Assembly: GCA_947495135.1 (NCBI GenBank)
Contig: CANLXN010000001.1
Coordinates: 434,001-498,000, forward strand
Source: an uncultured Flavobacteriaceae bacterium
GTDB taxonomy: Bacteria > Bacteroidota > Bacteroidia > Flavobacteriales > Flavobacteriaceae
DNA length: 64,000 nucleotides
Direction of reading: 5' to 3'
Both the position numbers and the translations under genes were made by a program. Under the pieces are notes generated by a model. That model saw only the letters and a program-made list of their open reading frames with translations, was not told the origin of the DNA and did no database searches. This document shows positions 1 to 7,470 of this stretch, one piece after another. Position 1 is the first letter of the stretch. Each line of letters begins with the position of its first letter.

Positions 1-70
1 TAGGGAAATCACTGTTTTCCGGGACATTTAGCCAGGATTTACGAGTTGGATCATTGGCGGTCAATGGCAT
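1..70 (-). CDS. fahA: Fumarylacetoacetase, N-terminal fragment cut by window edge
   Basis: Reading the minus strand from an ATG at 70 gives MPLTANDPTRKSWLNVPENS and onward to the window edge, which I recognise as the start of bacterial fumarylacetoacetase. The enzyme hydrolyses fumarylacetoacetate to fumarate and acetoacetate, the last step of tyrosine and homogentisate degradation. Only 23 codons are inside the window, so the catalytic domain is not visible. A minus-strand -7 box (TATATTTG, 111 to 104) lies about 30 bases upstream of the ATG, which fits this start. The gene is divergent from glyA, an order I recall from other Flavobacteriaceae. Confidence 0.85.
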   Translation of the reverse strand, partial: MPLTANDPTRKSWLNVPENSDFP

Positions 71-103
71 AGCTTTATTTTTTGTTGTTGGTAAATTGTT
101 AAT

Positions 104-111
104 CAAATATA
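104..111 (-). promoter_or_regulatory. -7 promoter box of fahA
   Basis: CAAATATA on the plus strand reads TATATTTG on the minus strand, an exact match to the Bacteroidota -7 consensus TAnnTTTG. It sits about 30 bases before the fahA ATG. No clear -33 element was seen. Confidence 0.6.
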
Positions 112-143
112 GAATTATTCGAGGACTAACAAGCGTATTTTAG

Positions 144-151
144 TATTTTTG
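144..151 (+). promoter_or_regulatory. -7 promoter box of glyA
   Basis: TATTTTTG matches TAnnTTTG and lies 22 bases before the glyA ATG. With the minus-strand box at 104-111 it makes a compact divergent promoter pair. Confidence 0.55.
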
Positions 152-173
152 ACTTTAAATTAACGCTACAAAA

Positions 174-1451
174 ATGATTGCAAGAGACGAACAAATTTTT
201 GAACTTATTGAGGCAGAAAAACAACGCCAGTTAAACGGCTTGGAATTAATCGCTTCTGAGAATTTCGTAAGCGACCAAGTAATGGCTGCAGCCGGATCTG
301 TGTTAACCAACAAATACGCCGAAGGGTATCCTGGAAAGCGTTATTATGGTGGGTGTGAAATAGTAGATGAAGTGGAACAAATTGCCATTGACCGTGCGAA
401 GGCATTGTTTGGAGCCGAATATGCCAACGTACAGCCGCATAGTGGTTCACAGGCAAACACGGCGGTTTTTGCGACATGTCTCAATCCTGGAGATAAATTC
501 TTAGGGTTCGATCTTTCACACGGAGGACATCTCACACATGGTTCACCAGTTAATTTTTCAGGTAAGTTATATACACCTGTCTTTTATGGAGTTGAAAAGG
601 AGACCGGTTTACTCGATTACGATAAAATTGAAGCAATCGCTATTGCGGAACAACCGAAGATGATTATCGCTGGAGCTTCTGCTTACTCTAGAGAAATAGA
701 TTATAAGCGTTTTCGCGAAATAGCCGATAAGGTAGGAGCGCTTCTTCTTGCAGACATTGCCCATCCGGCAGGATTAATAGCGAAAGGTATTATTGCTGAT
801 CCAATTCCGCATTGTCATATCGTAACTACCACAACACATAAAACATTGCGTGGCCCAAGAGGCGGACTTATTTTAATGGGGAAAGACTTCGAAAACCCTT
901 TTGGACTTAAACTTAAGAATGGGAATCTTCGAAAAATGTCTGCACTCTTAAATAGTGGGATTTTCCCTGGTAATCAAGGAGGTCCTTTAGAGCATATTAT
1001 TGCTGCCAAAGCGATTGCATTTGGAGAAGCGCTTACAGACGATTTTCTTCATTACATGATTCAAGTAAAGAAAAATGCAGCGGTGATGGCCGAAGCTTTT
1101 GTGGAGAAGGGATATAACATTATAAGCGGAGGAACAGATAATCACATGATGTTGATCGATCTTCGGAATAAGAATATTTCAGGAAAAGAAGCGGAAGAGG
1201 CACTAGGGAAGGCAGATATTACAGTAAATAAAAACATGGTTCCTTTTGATGACAAGTCGCCGTTTGTTACTAGCGGAATAAGAATTGGAACGGCAGCCAT
1301 CACCACACGAGGTTTAGTGGAAACTGATATGAGCAAAATAGTAGCGCTTATCGACGAGGCAATCTCCAACTTTGAGAATGAGTCTATGTTGGAGACGGTT
1401 TCAGAAAAAGTAAATGACATGATGTCTGGAAGACCTTTGTTTAAAAATTAG
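174..1451 (+). CDS. glyA: Serine hydroxymethyltransferase
   Basis: This PLP enzyme interconverts serine and glycine while loading one-carbon units on tetrahydrofolate; it is cytosolic. The 425-residue length is normal for the family. Family motifs are clear: [11 protein letters not shown] near residues 51-61, a Ser/Gln-rich PLP pocket (HSGSQAN around 90), and the PLP-binding lysine in [14 protein letters not shown], Lys223 by my count. The start follows a -7 box at 144-151, and a strong hairpin terminator follows the stop, so the gene is probably transcribed alone. It is divergent from fahA. I see nothing irregular. Confidence 0.98.
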   Translation: MIARDEQIFELIEAEKQRQLNGLELIASENFVSDQVMAAAGSVLTNKYAEGYPGKRYYGGCEIVDEVEQIAIDRAKALFGAEYANVQPHSGSQANTAVFATCLNPGDKFLGFDLSHGGHLTHGSPVNFSGKLYTPVFYGVEKETGLLDYDKIEAIAIAEQPKMIIAGASAYSREIDYKRFREIADKVGALLLADIAHPAGLIAKGIIADPIPHCHIVTTTTHKTLRGPRGGLILMGKDFENPFGLKLKNGNLRKMSALLNSGIFPGNQGGPLEHIIAAKAIAFGEALTDDFLHYMIQVKKNAAVMAEAFVEKGYNIISGGTDNHMMLIDLRNKNISGKEAEEALGKADITVNKNMVPFDDKSPFVTSGIRIGTAAITTRGLVETDMSKIVALIDEAISNFENESMLETVSEKVNDMMSGRPLFKN

Positions 1452-1473
1452 GTGGGTATTTAAATCATTAATG

Positions 1474-1504
1474 AGCTTCAGTATTCACTGGAGCTTTTTT
1501 TTTA
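1474..1504 (+). terminator. Rho-independent terminator of glyA
   Basis: AGCTTCAGT (1474-1482) and ACTGGAGCT (1487-1495) form a 9-pair stem with one G-U pair and a 4-base loop, followed by a run of T. Confidence 0.85.
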
Positions 1505-1528
1505 TCTTTATTTTTTATTCTGAAAAAA

Positions 1529-2029
1529 ATGATCATAGAAACCTCTAGGCTTCAATTGAAGGAAATTACGGTCTCCGACGCACCTTTTTATATCAAACTT
1601 TTTAACTCTGAAGGTTGGCTAAAGTTTATTGGAGACCGCAATGTGAAAACAATTGCAGAAGCCGAAGCATACATTAAAAAGAACTATTTATCCAGTTACG
1701 AGACGCACGGTTATGGCTCGTACACTGTTAATCTAAAAGAGACAGGAGAAACTATTGGTGCATGCGGCTTGTACAAACGAGATACATTGGAACATCCAGA
1801 TATAGGTTTTTCTTTCTTAGGTGAGTTTACGGGTAAGGGTTTTGGCTTTGAAGCAGCGTCTGCAGTCATGGAATATGCTCATAATACCTTAGGAATTGAT
1901 AAAATATTGGGTTTTACGGTCGATTATAATGTGGCTTCTATAAAATTGCTGGAGAAGTTGGGGTTGCAACGTACTGGTACCTATCGTTTTAAAAATGACC
2001 CTGAAGAATTGTTACTATTTTCTAATTAA
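1529..2029 (+). CDS. GNAT-family N-acetyltransferase, RimJ/RimL type
   Basis: The 166-residue protein has the single-domain GNAT fold of the RimJ/RimL group (Acetyltransf_3). It opens with IETSRLQLKEITVSDAPFY, the usual first strand of the group, and carries the acetyl-CoA pyrophosphate loop GKGFGFEAASAVMEYA near residues 110-125. It ends with NVASIKLLEKLGLQRTG, the typical final helix region. Members transfer acetyl from acetyl-CoA to an amine such as a ribosomal protein N-terminus or a small metabolite; the substrate cannot be told here. It is followed by cspA-like 2097 and by a second, only distantly similar, RimJ/RimL-type protein at 2380. Confidence 0.88.
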   Translation: MIIETSRLQLKEITVSDAPFYIKLFNSEGWLKFIGDRNVKTIAEAEAYIKKNYLSSYETHGYGSYTVNLKETGETIGACGLYKRDTLEHPDIGFSFLGEFTGKGFGFEAASAVMEYAHNTLGIDKILGFTVDYNVASIKLLEKLGLQRTGTYRFKNDPEELLLFSN

Positions 2030-2063
2030 ATCTTAAAAGTAGGTTTGTTAGTTAAATATAGTC

Positions 2064-2071
2064 TACATTTG
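2064..2071 (+). promoter_or_regulatory. -7 promoter box of cold-shock gene
   Basis: TACATTTG matches TAnnTTTG, with a TTTG at 2044-2047 as possible -33 element (16-base spacing, slightly short). It implies a leader of only about 20 bases, so the long temperature-sensing leader of enteric cspA is absent. Confidence 0.6.
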
Positions 2072-2096
2072 CACTTTAATAATTTAATTTTTTATA

Positions 2097-2288
2097 ATGA
2101 ATACAGGTACAGTAAAATTTTTCAACGATTCAAAAGGATTCGGTTTCATAACTGAAGAAGGTGCAGACAAGGATCATTTCGTTCATATCTCAGGATTAAT
2201 TGACGAAGTGCGTGAAGGAGACCAAGTAGAATTTGAACTTAAAGAAGGTAACAAAGGTTTAAACGCAGTAAACGTAAGAGTACTGTAA
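2097..2288 (+). CDS. Cold-shock domain protein, CspA family
   Basis: The 63-residue protein is a single cold-shock domain that binds single-stranded RNA and DNA and acts as an RNA chaperone. The start MNTGTVKFFNDSKGFGFIT contains RNP1 (KGFGFIT) and is followed by RNP2 (DHFVHIS), the two aromatic nucleic-acid binding patches. Length is typical (62-70 residues). It has its own -7 box and a strong terminator, so it is a single-gene transcript. Its leader is short, which suggests control by promoter activity or mRNA stability rather than by a long structured leader. Which of the several csp paralogues of the genome it is cannot be told. Confidence 0.97.
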   Translation: MNTGTVKFFNDSKGFGFITEEGADKDHFVHISGLIDEVREGDQVEFELKEGNKGLNAVNVRVL

Positions 2289-2310
2289 GTAGATATTTAT
2301 ACTTTTTGAC

Positions 2311-2342
2311 AAAGCCCTTCCAAACCGGAAGGGCTTTTTTTA
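2311..2342 (+). terminator. Rho-independent terminator of cold-shock gene
   Basis: AGCCCTTCC (2313-2321) pairs perfectly with GGAAGGGCT (2327-2335) around a 5-base loop, followed by seven T. Confidence 0.92.
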
Positions 2343-2379
2343 TTTGTAACTTTTCAGCATTAATAAAAAAGCCACTTCC

Positions 2380-2907
2380 ATGAAACTGTACACATCGAGA
2401 TTATCACTTTATCCTATGGAATCGAAAGATTTTGAGGCTGTTCATATCATGAACAGCTATCCTGAAGCTGCTCGATACAACACCATTGGTATCCCCGACA
2501 ACCTTTCAGTCACAGAAAAAAGACTTCAGAAGGTGTTAGAAAACGAGCGCAATAAAACTTGGATACTGAGAGATATCGAAACCAATGTGTTCATCGGTGA
2601 GATGGGAATGAACTTATCTCCAGAAAGGTATCATAAAGGGGAAATTTATTACAGCCTACATCCAGACTTTTGGGGGAACGGATACGCCATTGAAGGGGTG
2701 AAAGCTATGATTAATTTCGGATTTAGTGAATTGCGTCTGCATCGTATTGAAGCTGGAGTGGCCGTTGAAAATGCTAAGTCTATTGCTCTGCTCGAAAAAA
2801 TAGGAATGTCACGCGAAGGATTGTGTAGAAAAATTCTACCCTTACAGAGCGGTTGGTCCGATAACTACATGTATGCAATCCTAGAAGAAGATTCTAGGGA
2901 ATATTAA
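2380..2907 (+). CDS. GNAT-family N-acetyltransferase, RimJ/RimL type
   Basis: The 175-residue protein is a second RimJ/RimL-type acetyltransferase. It begins MKLYTSRLSLYPMESKDFEAV, as the family does, and has the acetyl-CoA loop in WGNGYAIEGVKAMINFGF near residues 96-113 and the closing segment AVENAKSIALLEKIGMSREG. Small-molecule or protein-amine acetylation is expected; the substrate is unknown. It differs too much from the 1529 gene to be a recent tandem copy. The start ATG lies about 38 bases after the cold-shock terminator; no good -7 box was found. Confidence 0.88.
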   Translation: MKLYTSRLSLYPMESKDFEAVHIMNSYPEAARYNTIGIPDNLSVTEKRLQKVLENERNKTWILRDIETNVFIGEMGMNLSPERYHKGEIYYSLHPDFWGNGYAIEGVKAMINFGFSELRLHRIEAGVAVENAKSIALLEKIGMSREGLCRKILPLQSGWSDNYMYAILEEDSREY

Positions 2908-2913
2908 GGTTGA

Positions 2914-3039
2914 ATGTTTTACGAGTTTACAAAGTTGGGAAAGCTCTCATAATCCTCTCACGAAGCTTTCGATCTAGTATACAAACAACTAACTTTGTTG
3001 CAGGAGGAAGTATATTCTAACGGACTCGAAGAAATCTAA
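2914..3039 (+). pseudogene. Small reading frame broken by an in-frame TAA
   Basis: From ATG 2914 the frame reads MFYEFTKLGKLS, then TAA (2950-2952), then continues in the same frame as SSHEAFDLVYKQLTLLQEEV and YSNGLEEI to a second TAA at 3037-3039. The peptide composition on both sides looks like a real small amphipathic helical protein of about 41 residues. I infer a recently inactivated small gene (or a sequencing error in one codon). It is not a known family to me. The second half has no ATG of its own. It ends ten bases before the next gene, whose promoter box lies inside it. Confidence 0.45.
2990..2997 (+). promoter_or_regulatory. -7 box for the lipoprotein gene at 3050
   Basis: TAACTTTG matches TAnnTTTG and lies 52 bases before the ATG at 3050, inside the broken frame 2914-3039. 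Confidence 0.45.
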
Positions 3040-3049
3040 AAGAAACAAA

Positions 3050-3541
3050 ATGTTGGTAGAAAAAGCTTTAGGTAGAAATTGGATGGCTGTGCTGTGGGCT
3101 TTTCTGCTCATTTCATGTGGATCTTTCACCAAAACTTCTACATTGGAGGAAGATGTGGCGATCAATGAAAGTCCTAAAATTTTGTTTGTTAGTTATCAAT
3201 TTACAAGAGAACCTGAAAATCGGGCTTCCATAAAGTTTTTAGATAAGATTATGGCAGAAGGGAAGCTTAAAAAAGAACTAAAAGAGCAATCGTTCGAGGC
3301 AGGGGATTTTGAAATACTACAATTGGATGCCAATGGTGTTGTGCTCTCTAGTAAAGGGATAGACAATCCCTTGCTACAAATAATGGAATACGTGAGTGAC
3401 GATGGAACGTTCGGGAAAAAGGAAGTCTCTTTTGATGAAAAAGACGTTTCTATTCGCCTTCAATTACATTCGAAAGCACAATCGGTTCTGCTCCAAGAAA
3501 TTGGAAATGAAACGATTAACTTTATCAAAACTAAACTGTAA
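3050..3541 (+). CDS. Predicted lipoprotein of unknown function
   Basis: I do not recognise the family. The 163-residue product has an N-terminal hydrophobic stretch ending in LLISC-GSF, a lipobox with the modified Cys about residue 23, so it should be a lipoprotein. Translation could also start at the in-frame ATG at 3083, which gives a shorter and more typical signal peptide (MAVLWAFLLISCG). The mature part is mixed alpha/beta and charged, without Cys or recognisable catalytic motifs. The next gene starts 2 bases after its stop, so the two are probably co-transcribed, which hints at a role linked to the secreted M64 peptidase. Confidence 0.75.
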   Translation: MLVEKALGRNWMAVLWAFLLISCGSFTKTSTLEEDVAINESPKILFVSYQFTREPENRASIKFLDKIMAEGKLKKELKEQSFEAGDFEILQLDANGVVLSSKGIDNPLLQIMEYVSDDGTFGKKEVSFDEKDVSIRLQLHSKAQSVLLQEIGNETINFIKTKL

Positions 3542-3545
3542 TGCT

Positions 3546-4946
3546 ATGAAAAAAATACTATTTCTTGCTATAATGTTCATTCTGAATACTATGGTTGCTC
3601 AAACTTTTGAGGTGGAAACCATCTACAATTCTGGTGACGATGAGCGTAGAATTAATTTGGTGATTTTAAGTGACGGTTATACGGAAAGTGAATTACCTCA
3701 ATTTATTTTGGATGCGACTAGTTTCACCGATGAGCTTTTCGTGCAAAGTCCGTTTCTGGAGTATAAAGATTATTTTAATGTGTATGCTATTAAAGTTCCT
3801 TCTAATGAAAGCGGTGCAGATCACCCAGGAACTGCAACCGATGTAAACGAACCAGTTTTCCCAGTTGCCAATGTCGATAACTTTTTTGGATCGACCTTTG
3901 ATTTCGCCAATATCCATAGACTGTTAGTGCCTACCAATGGAGGAGCCATTAATTCAGTTTTGGCGAATAACTTTCCGCTGTATGATCAAGTACTTATTTT
4001 GGTGAATTCCCCTCATTACGGTGGAAGCGGGGGGCAATACGCAACTACTTCCTTGGATGCTGCTGCCAATGAAATAGCAATCCATGAGCTTGGACACTCT
4101 TTTTCAAGTTTAAAAGACGAATATTACGCCGGCGATGGATTTGCAGGAGAAGATATAAATATGACACAGGAAACAGATCCGTCATTAGTGCGTTGGAGCA
4201 ATTGGATTGGTACTGGGGGAGTAGGTGTTTTTCAGCACTGTTGCGGAGGAAATTCGGCTACTTGGTTTAGACCACATGAAAATTGTAAAATGCGTGTATT
4301 GGGGCCACCATTCTGCCCAGTATGTGTTGAAGGGACTATAGAGAGAATACATTCGTTGGTATCTCCAATCGATTCCTTTTTACCTACAGCAACAAGCATT
4401 TCTACAAGTGGTGCAACGGTGGATATAGATTTCGAATTAGATTTAATTGAACCGGTCCCACTAAATACGTTAACCACGAACTGGATGCTTAACGGAACCT
4501 CAATCGATACAGATGTGAACGCCGTTTCTCTGGATGAAACAGATTTAAATATAGGAGCAAATGAGCTGATGGTGTTTGTAGAGGATATTACAGATCTATT
4601 ACGTGTCGATAACCATTCTACGCTTCATCTATATTCAGTTCAATGGGAAATTGAGTATGATCCAGAACTGGGAATTGTAGATGCTGAAGGAGTAACAACC
4701 AATCTTGAAATAACGATGTTCCCTAATCCTGTAACCAATAAATTCACTATCTCGTTCGATCACCCTTTTCAGGAGAATTTTAAAGCCGAATTGTATACAA
4801 TAGAAGGGAAGCTAGTTAAAGAAGGTACAGTAACCAATGAGAATGAAATTGAAATGGATATAACCGATTTTAATGCTGGGGTTTATATTCTGAAATATTA
4901 TCTAAACGACACGGTTGTTAGTTCTCAACAAATTATTAAAAATTAA
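3546..4946 (+). CDS. Secreted M64-family metallopeptidase with T9SS sorting domain
   Basis: The 466-residue protein is a zinc endopeptidase of the M64 (IgA peptidase-like) family. A signal peptide (MKKILFLAIM to MVAQ, about residue 19) is followed by the peptidase domain with the zinc site HELGHSFSSLKDEYY (HExxH at 180-184). The last 75 or so residues, from TMFPNPVTNKFTISF to QQIIKN, are a type A C-terminal sorting domain for the type IX secretion system. I chose the ATG at 3546 because it gives the signal peptide; an upstream in-frame extension overlaps the previous gene. The protein should cross the outer membrane through T9SS and be anchored or released. Its stop overlaps the next ATG by one base. 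Confidence 0.9.
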   Translation: MKKILFLAIMFILNTMVAQTFEVETIYNSGDDERRINLVILSDGYTESELPQFILDATSFTDELFVQSPFLEYKDYFNVYAIKVPSNESGADHPGTATDVNEPVFPVANVDNFFGSTFDFANIHRLLVPTNGGAINSVLANNFPLYDQVLILVNSPHYGGSGGQYATTSLDAAANEIAIHELGHSFSSLKDEYYAGDGFAGEDINMTQETDPSLVRWSNWIGTGGVGVFQHCCGGNSATWFRPHENCKMRVLGPPFCPVCVEGTIERIHSLVSPIDSFLPTATSISTSGATVDIDFELDLIEPVPLNTLTTNWMLNGTSIDTDVNAVSLDETDLNIGANELMVFVEDITDLLRVDNHSTLHLYSVQWEIEYDPELGIVDAEGVTTNLEITMFPNPVTNKFTISFDHPFQENFKAELYTIEGKLVKEGTVTNENEIEMDITDFNAGVYILKYYLNDTVVSSQQIIKN

Positions 4947-5656
4947 TGAGTTTTTTAAATGCTGAATGGCGAAAATTGGCGTTTTTCAATTACCAAGTTG
5001 ATCCGTCAATTTTGAAGAATTATGTGCCCAAAGGAACGGAAATTGACCTTTGGCAGGGCAACTGTTATGTAAGTGTAGTAGGGTTTATGTTTATGAATAC
5101 AAAGATTCTCGGACTTAAAATACCCATGCATGTAAATTTTGAAGAAGTCAATCTTCGGTTCTACGTGAAACGAAAATCGGGTGACGAGTGGAAAAGAGGC
5201 GTCGTTTTTGTAAAGGAAATAGTTCCTAAGCCCGCATTGAGCTTTGTTGCAAATACCGTCTATAAAGAGCATTATGAAACTAGAAAAATGGATCATTCCT
5301 GGCAACTAAACAATGGTACTCTTGATGTAGAATATCGTTGGAAGGTTGCTGATAAGTGGCAGTCGGTTTCAATAAGTGCAGCAAGCACACCAGTTGCAAT
5401 AGAACCACAAAGCGAAGCTGAATTTATAACCGAACACTATTGGGGTTATGCGAAAGTTTCAGAAGAAAAAACAAACGAATACGAGGTGACACATCCGAAG
5501 TGGCTTCAATATCCAATTTTGGATTTTAAAACCGACTTTGATTTTGGGTTAAATTATGGCGATGCGTTTCGGTTCCTAAATCAGGTAGAACCAAGCTCCA
5601 TCCAGTTAGCGGAGGGGTCTCAGATTACAGTGGAAGGAAAGAAAACCTTACGGTAA
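4946..5656 (+). CDS. DUF2071 / YqjF-family protein
   Basis: The 236-residue cytosolic protein matches the DUF2071 (YqjF) family by its opening AEWRKLAFFNYQVDPSILKN and the segments GNCYVSVVGFMF and LRFYVKRKSGDEWKRGVVFV. The fold is related to acetoacetate decarboxylase, but the function of these proteins is not established. There is no signal peptide. The ATG overlaps the stop of the M64 peptidase gene (TAATG), which implies translational coupling. The 3' end overlaps the convergent beta-helix gene by 9 bases. Confidence 0.85.
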   Translation: MSFLNAEWRKLAFFNYQVDPSILKNYVPKGTEIDLWQGNCYVSVVGFMFMNTKILGLKIPMHVNFEEVNLRFYVKRKSGDEWKRGVVFVKEIVPKPALSFVANTVYKEHYETRKMDHSWQLNNGTLDVEYRWKVADKWQSVSISAASTPVAIEPQSEAEFITEHYWGYAKVSEEKTNEYEVTHPKWLQYPILDFKTDFDFGLNYGDAFRFLNQVEPSSIQLAEGSQITVEGKKTLR

Positions 5657-7198
5657 TCCGTCTGGATCTGGAAAGGTAGTGGCCTCATAAGCGCCAGAGT
5701 CTGCAGGAGCAACACGCGGAGTTCCATTGAGATCTAATGTTACAATTGGTGGATCGTTAGTGGTATCTAAATCTTGGGCTCCAGAAGTTCCTGCTTCAAT
5801 ATTAAAATTATTCAAGTCGATATTCTGAAAAACAGGATCTAAGTTAAATGTAACGTTATCGTATCTGTCCACATCATCAAATTGATAATTCGGTAAATCG
5901 GTGAATTCGTTTTGAGGATCTTCAAATTTGATAAGACAATTGGTAAACTTAAACTCGAACGCAAGATCGGTGCTTTCCGATTGGACAATCGATATCTCGC
6001 GTTGCTCGCTTCCGTAAATAATACAGTTGTTGAAATTGGCTCCAGCCAAATCTGCCTCAGCTACGTCTGGAATTATGTTGTCGATAGTAACCGCAGGGAA
6101 GCTTCTAAAGCTATTACTCCAATAATTGGCGAAGGTAGAGTGATTAAAGGTGTAAAAACCTCCTAAAGAACATGACAAAGACGATTGGCCACTATTATTA
6201 ATTACTACATTTTCTCCATATATAATACCGTTTCTGGCAAGTAGTCCCACATTAGAACTGTTGTAAATTTGAACGTTCCCCATGGTCAAGGTAAGATCAC
6301 CATCATTGTCGTCCATTAAAATTCCAGCAATTCCATTTTTAATGGTCGTATTATAAAATTCGTGATCTGTACTACCAGAGGTAAGCCAAATGGTGCCCCA
6401 TTGTCCAGGAATGTTTTCAAATTCAGGTTCTAATCGGTCTCCCTGAAAGATTACCTGATTTTCTGGTAGAGTGGGATTTACGCCCAGTGTTCCAGATTTC
6501 ATGGAAGCGCTGTTCGAAACTAGGATTCCGCTATTATTATGGAAGTGTACACGGGCACCTGGCTCAACAGTAAGCGTTTTATTAGCTCCAACGGCCGCAT
6601 AACCATAGATTACGTAAGGTTTTTCATTGGTAAAGGTGAGTTCGTCGTCATCCAAAACGAAGCCTTCAATTAAGATTTCTTCTCCCTCTTCATCCATACC
6701 TAAACTAATGGTCCCTACCATTCCTTCATTATCTAAGTCTGGAAACAAGAATACCGCGTCCTGCACAAGCGTTACTAGTTCTACGTTTTGCTGATTAGAA
6801 CCTGTATCAAATTGAATTTGGTCTGTATATAAAAACTCTAATGCATCGGTTTCCCCATCGATATCTAGAGTGGTTTCAATAAAAATAAAAATACTGTCTT
6901 TTGCGAGTACTTGAATATCTTCGAATGTTTTCCCTGGAAGACCATCCACGTTTAAGCGGTATCTGGAGTTTTCTCCTTCCCCCAAACGCACACTAGGAAT
7001 AGTAACGTCTTCGTCACTTCGGTTGTAAACTTTTAAATTATAGGTGCTGGAACCAATATTGGTAAATATGGTGTCCAAATAAATAGTATCGCGAGAGAAT
7101 TCTAAATCGCCTGTAGATGCAACAGTTTCAAAGTCGTTTCTGCAAGAGCTCCAAAGGATGACACAGCTCAATAATGCTAGACCATATAAATATTTCAT
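5648..7198 (-). CDS. Lipoprotein with right-handed parallel beta-helix
   Basis: The 516-residue protein starts MKYLYGLALLSCVILWSSCR, a signal peptide with lipobox WSSC (Cys19). Residues 30-100 look like a beta-sandwich (DTIYLDTIFTNIGSSTYNLK). The middle has repeated short strands with Asn/Ile/Gly turns (DHEFYNTTIKNGIAGILMDD, GENVVINNSGQSS), typical of a parallel beta-helix, and the end (LDLNGTPRVAPADSGAYEA) matches the closing segment of many secreted beta-helix proteins. Function unknown; surface carbohydrate binding is plausible by family but not shown. An exact TATATTTG box abuts the ATG with one base between, leaving no normal leader. Confidence 0.82.
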   Translation of the reverse strand: MKYLYGLALLSCVILWSSCRNDFETVASTGDLEFSRDTIYLDTIFTNIGSSTYNLKVYNRSDEDVTIPSVRLGEGENSRYRLNVDGLPGKTFEDIQVLAKDSIFIFIETTLDIDGETDALEFLYTDQIQFDTGSNQQNVELVTLVQDAVFLFPDLDNEGMVGTISLGMDEEGEEILIEGFVLDDDELTFTNEKPYVIYGYAAVGANKTLTVEPGARVHFHNNSGILVSNSASMKSGTLGVNPTLPENQVIFQGDRLEPEFENIPGQWGTIWLTSGSTDHEFYNTTIKNGIAGILMDDNDGDLTLTMGNVQIYNSSNVGLLARNGIIYGENVVINNSGQSSLSCSLGGFYTFNHSTFANYWSNSFRSFPAVTIDNIIPDVAEADLAGANFNNCIIYGSEQREISIVQSESTDLAFEFKFTNCLIKFEDPQNEFTDLPNYQFDDVDRYDNVTFNLDPVFQNIDLNNFNIEAGTSGAQDLDTTNDPPIVTLDLNGTPRVAPADSGAYEATTFPDPDGLP

Positions 7199-7199
7199 T

Positions 7200-7207
7200 C
7201 AAATATA
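7200..7207 (-). promoter_or_regulatory. TATATTTG box abutting an ATG
   Basis: The minus strand reads TATATTTG one base before the ATG at 7198. As a -7 box it would start transcription within or at the start codon, so it is either not the promoter used or gives a leaderless message. Confidence 0.3.
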
Positions 7208-7341
7208 TTTTCGGTAAAAATATAACTTTTAATTGAGTGAAATATTGTTGCAGACGGGAATTGTTTTGGTTAGATGTGATATGTGAGAAAAGATTTCCGT
7301 GTATACAATCCCGTATTTTTTATTCGTTGTTTTTCAATCTG

Positions 7342-7376
7342 ATATTGTCTATCGTTCATCGAATGTCATATATCGT
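7342..7376. repeat. Degenerate heptamer array, core ATCGT
   Basis: Five units in 7-base phase: ATATTGT, CTATCGT, TCATCGA, ATGTCAT and ATATCGT. A cleaner array of the same heptamer is at 50233-50267. Both are intergenic. Confidence 0.45.
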
Positions 7377-7385
7377 ACGTATAAA

Positions 7386-7463
7386 AGGCAGTAACAGCAA
7401 GTGAGGTTCGGTATCCCTCCAAATACTAGCTATGAAAATCACTTGCTGCAGTAATAGCTGCCT
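7386..7463. promoter_or_regulatory. Long imperfect inverted repeat downstream of 7471 gene
   Basis: AGGCAG (7386-7391) pairs with CTGCCT (7458-7463) and AGCAAGTG (7396-7403) pairs with CACTTGCT (7440-7447), leaving an asymmetric internal loop and a 36-base apical loop. GCAGTAAnAGC occurs as a direct repeat in both arms. It begins 8 bases past the stop of the minus-strand gene 7471-8712 and has only a short T run on that strand, so it could be a weak terminator, an mRNA 3' structure or a small RNA. Confidence 0.45.
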
Positions 7464-7470
7464 ATTTTTA

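Noticed and set aside
2380-2907. Tandem duplication of the two GNAT genes at 1529 and 2380
   Set aside because: The two share only family-level motifs, so a recent duplication is not supported.
3396-3545. N-terminal extension of the M64 peptidase frame
   Set aside because: It overlaps the preceding lipoprotein gene and lacks a signal peptide; ATG 3546 gives a proper one.
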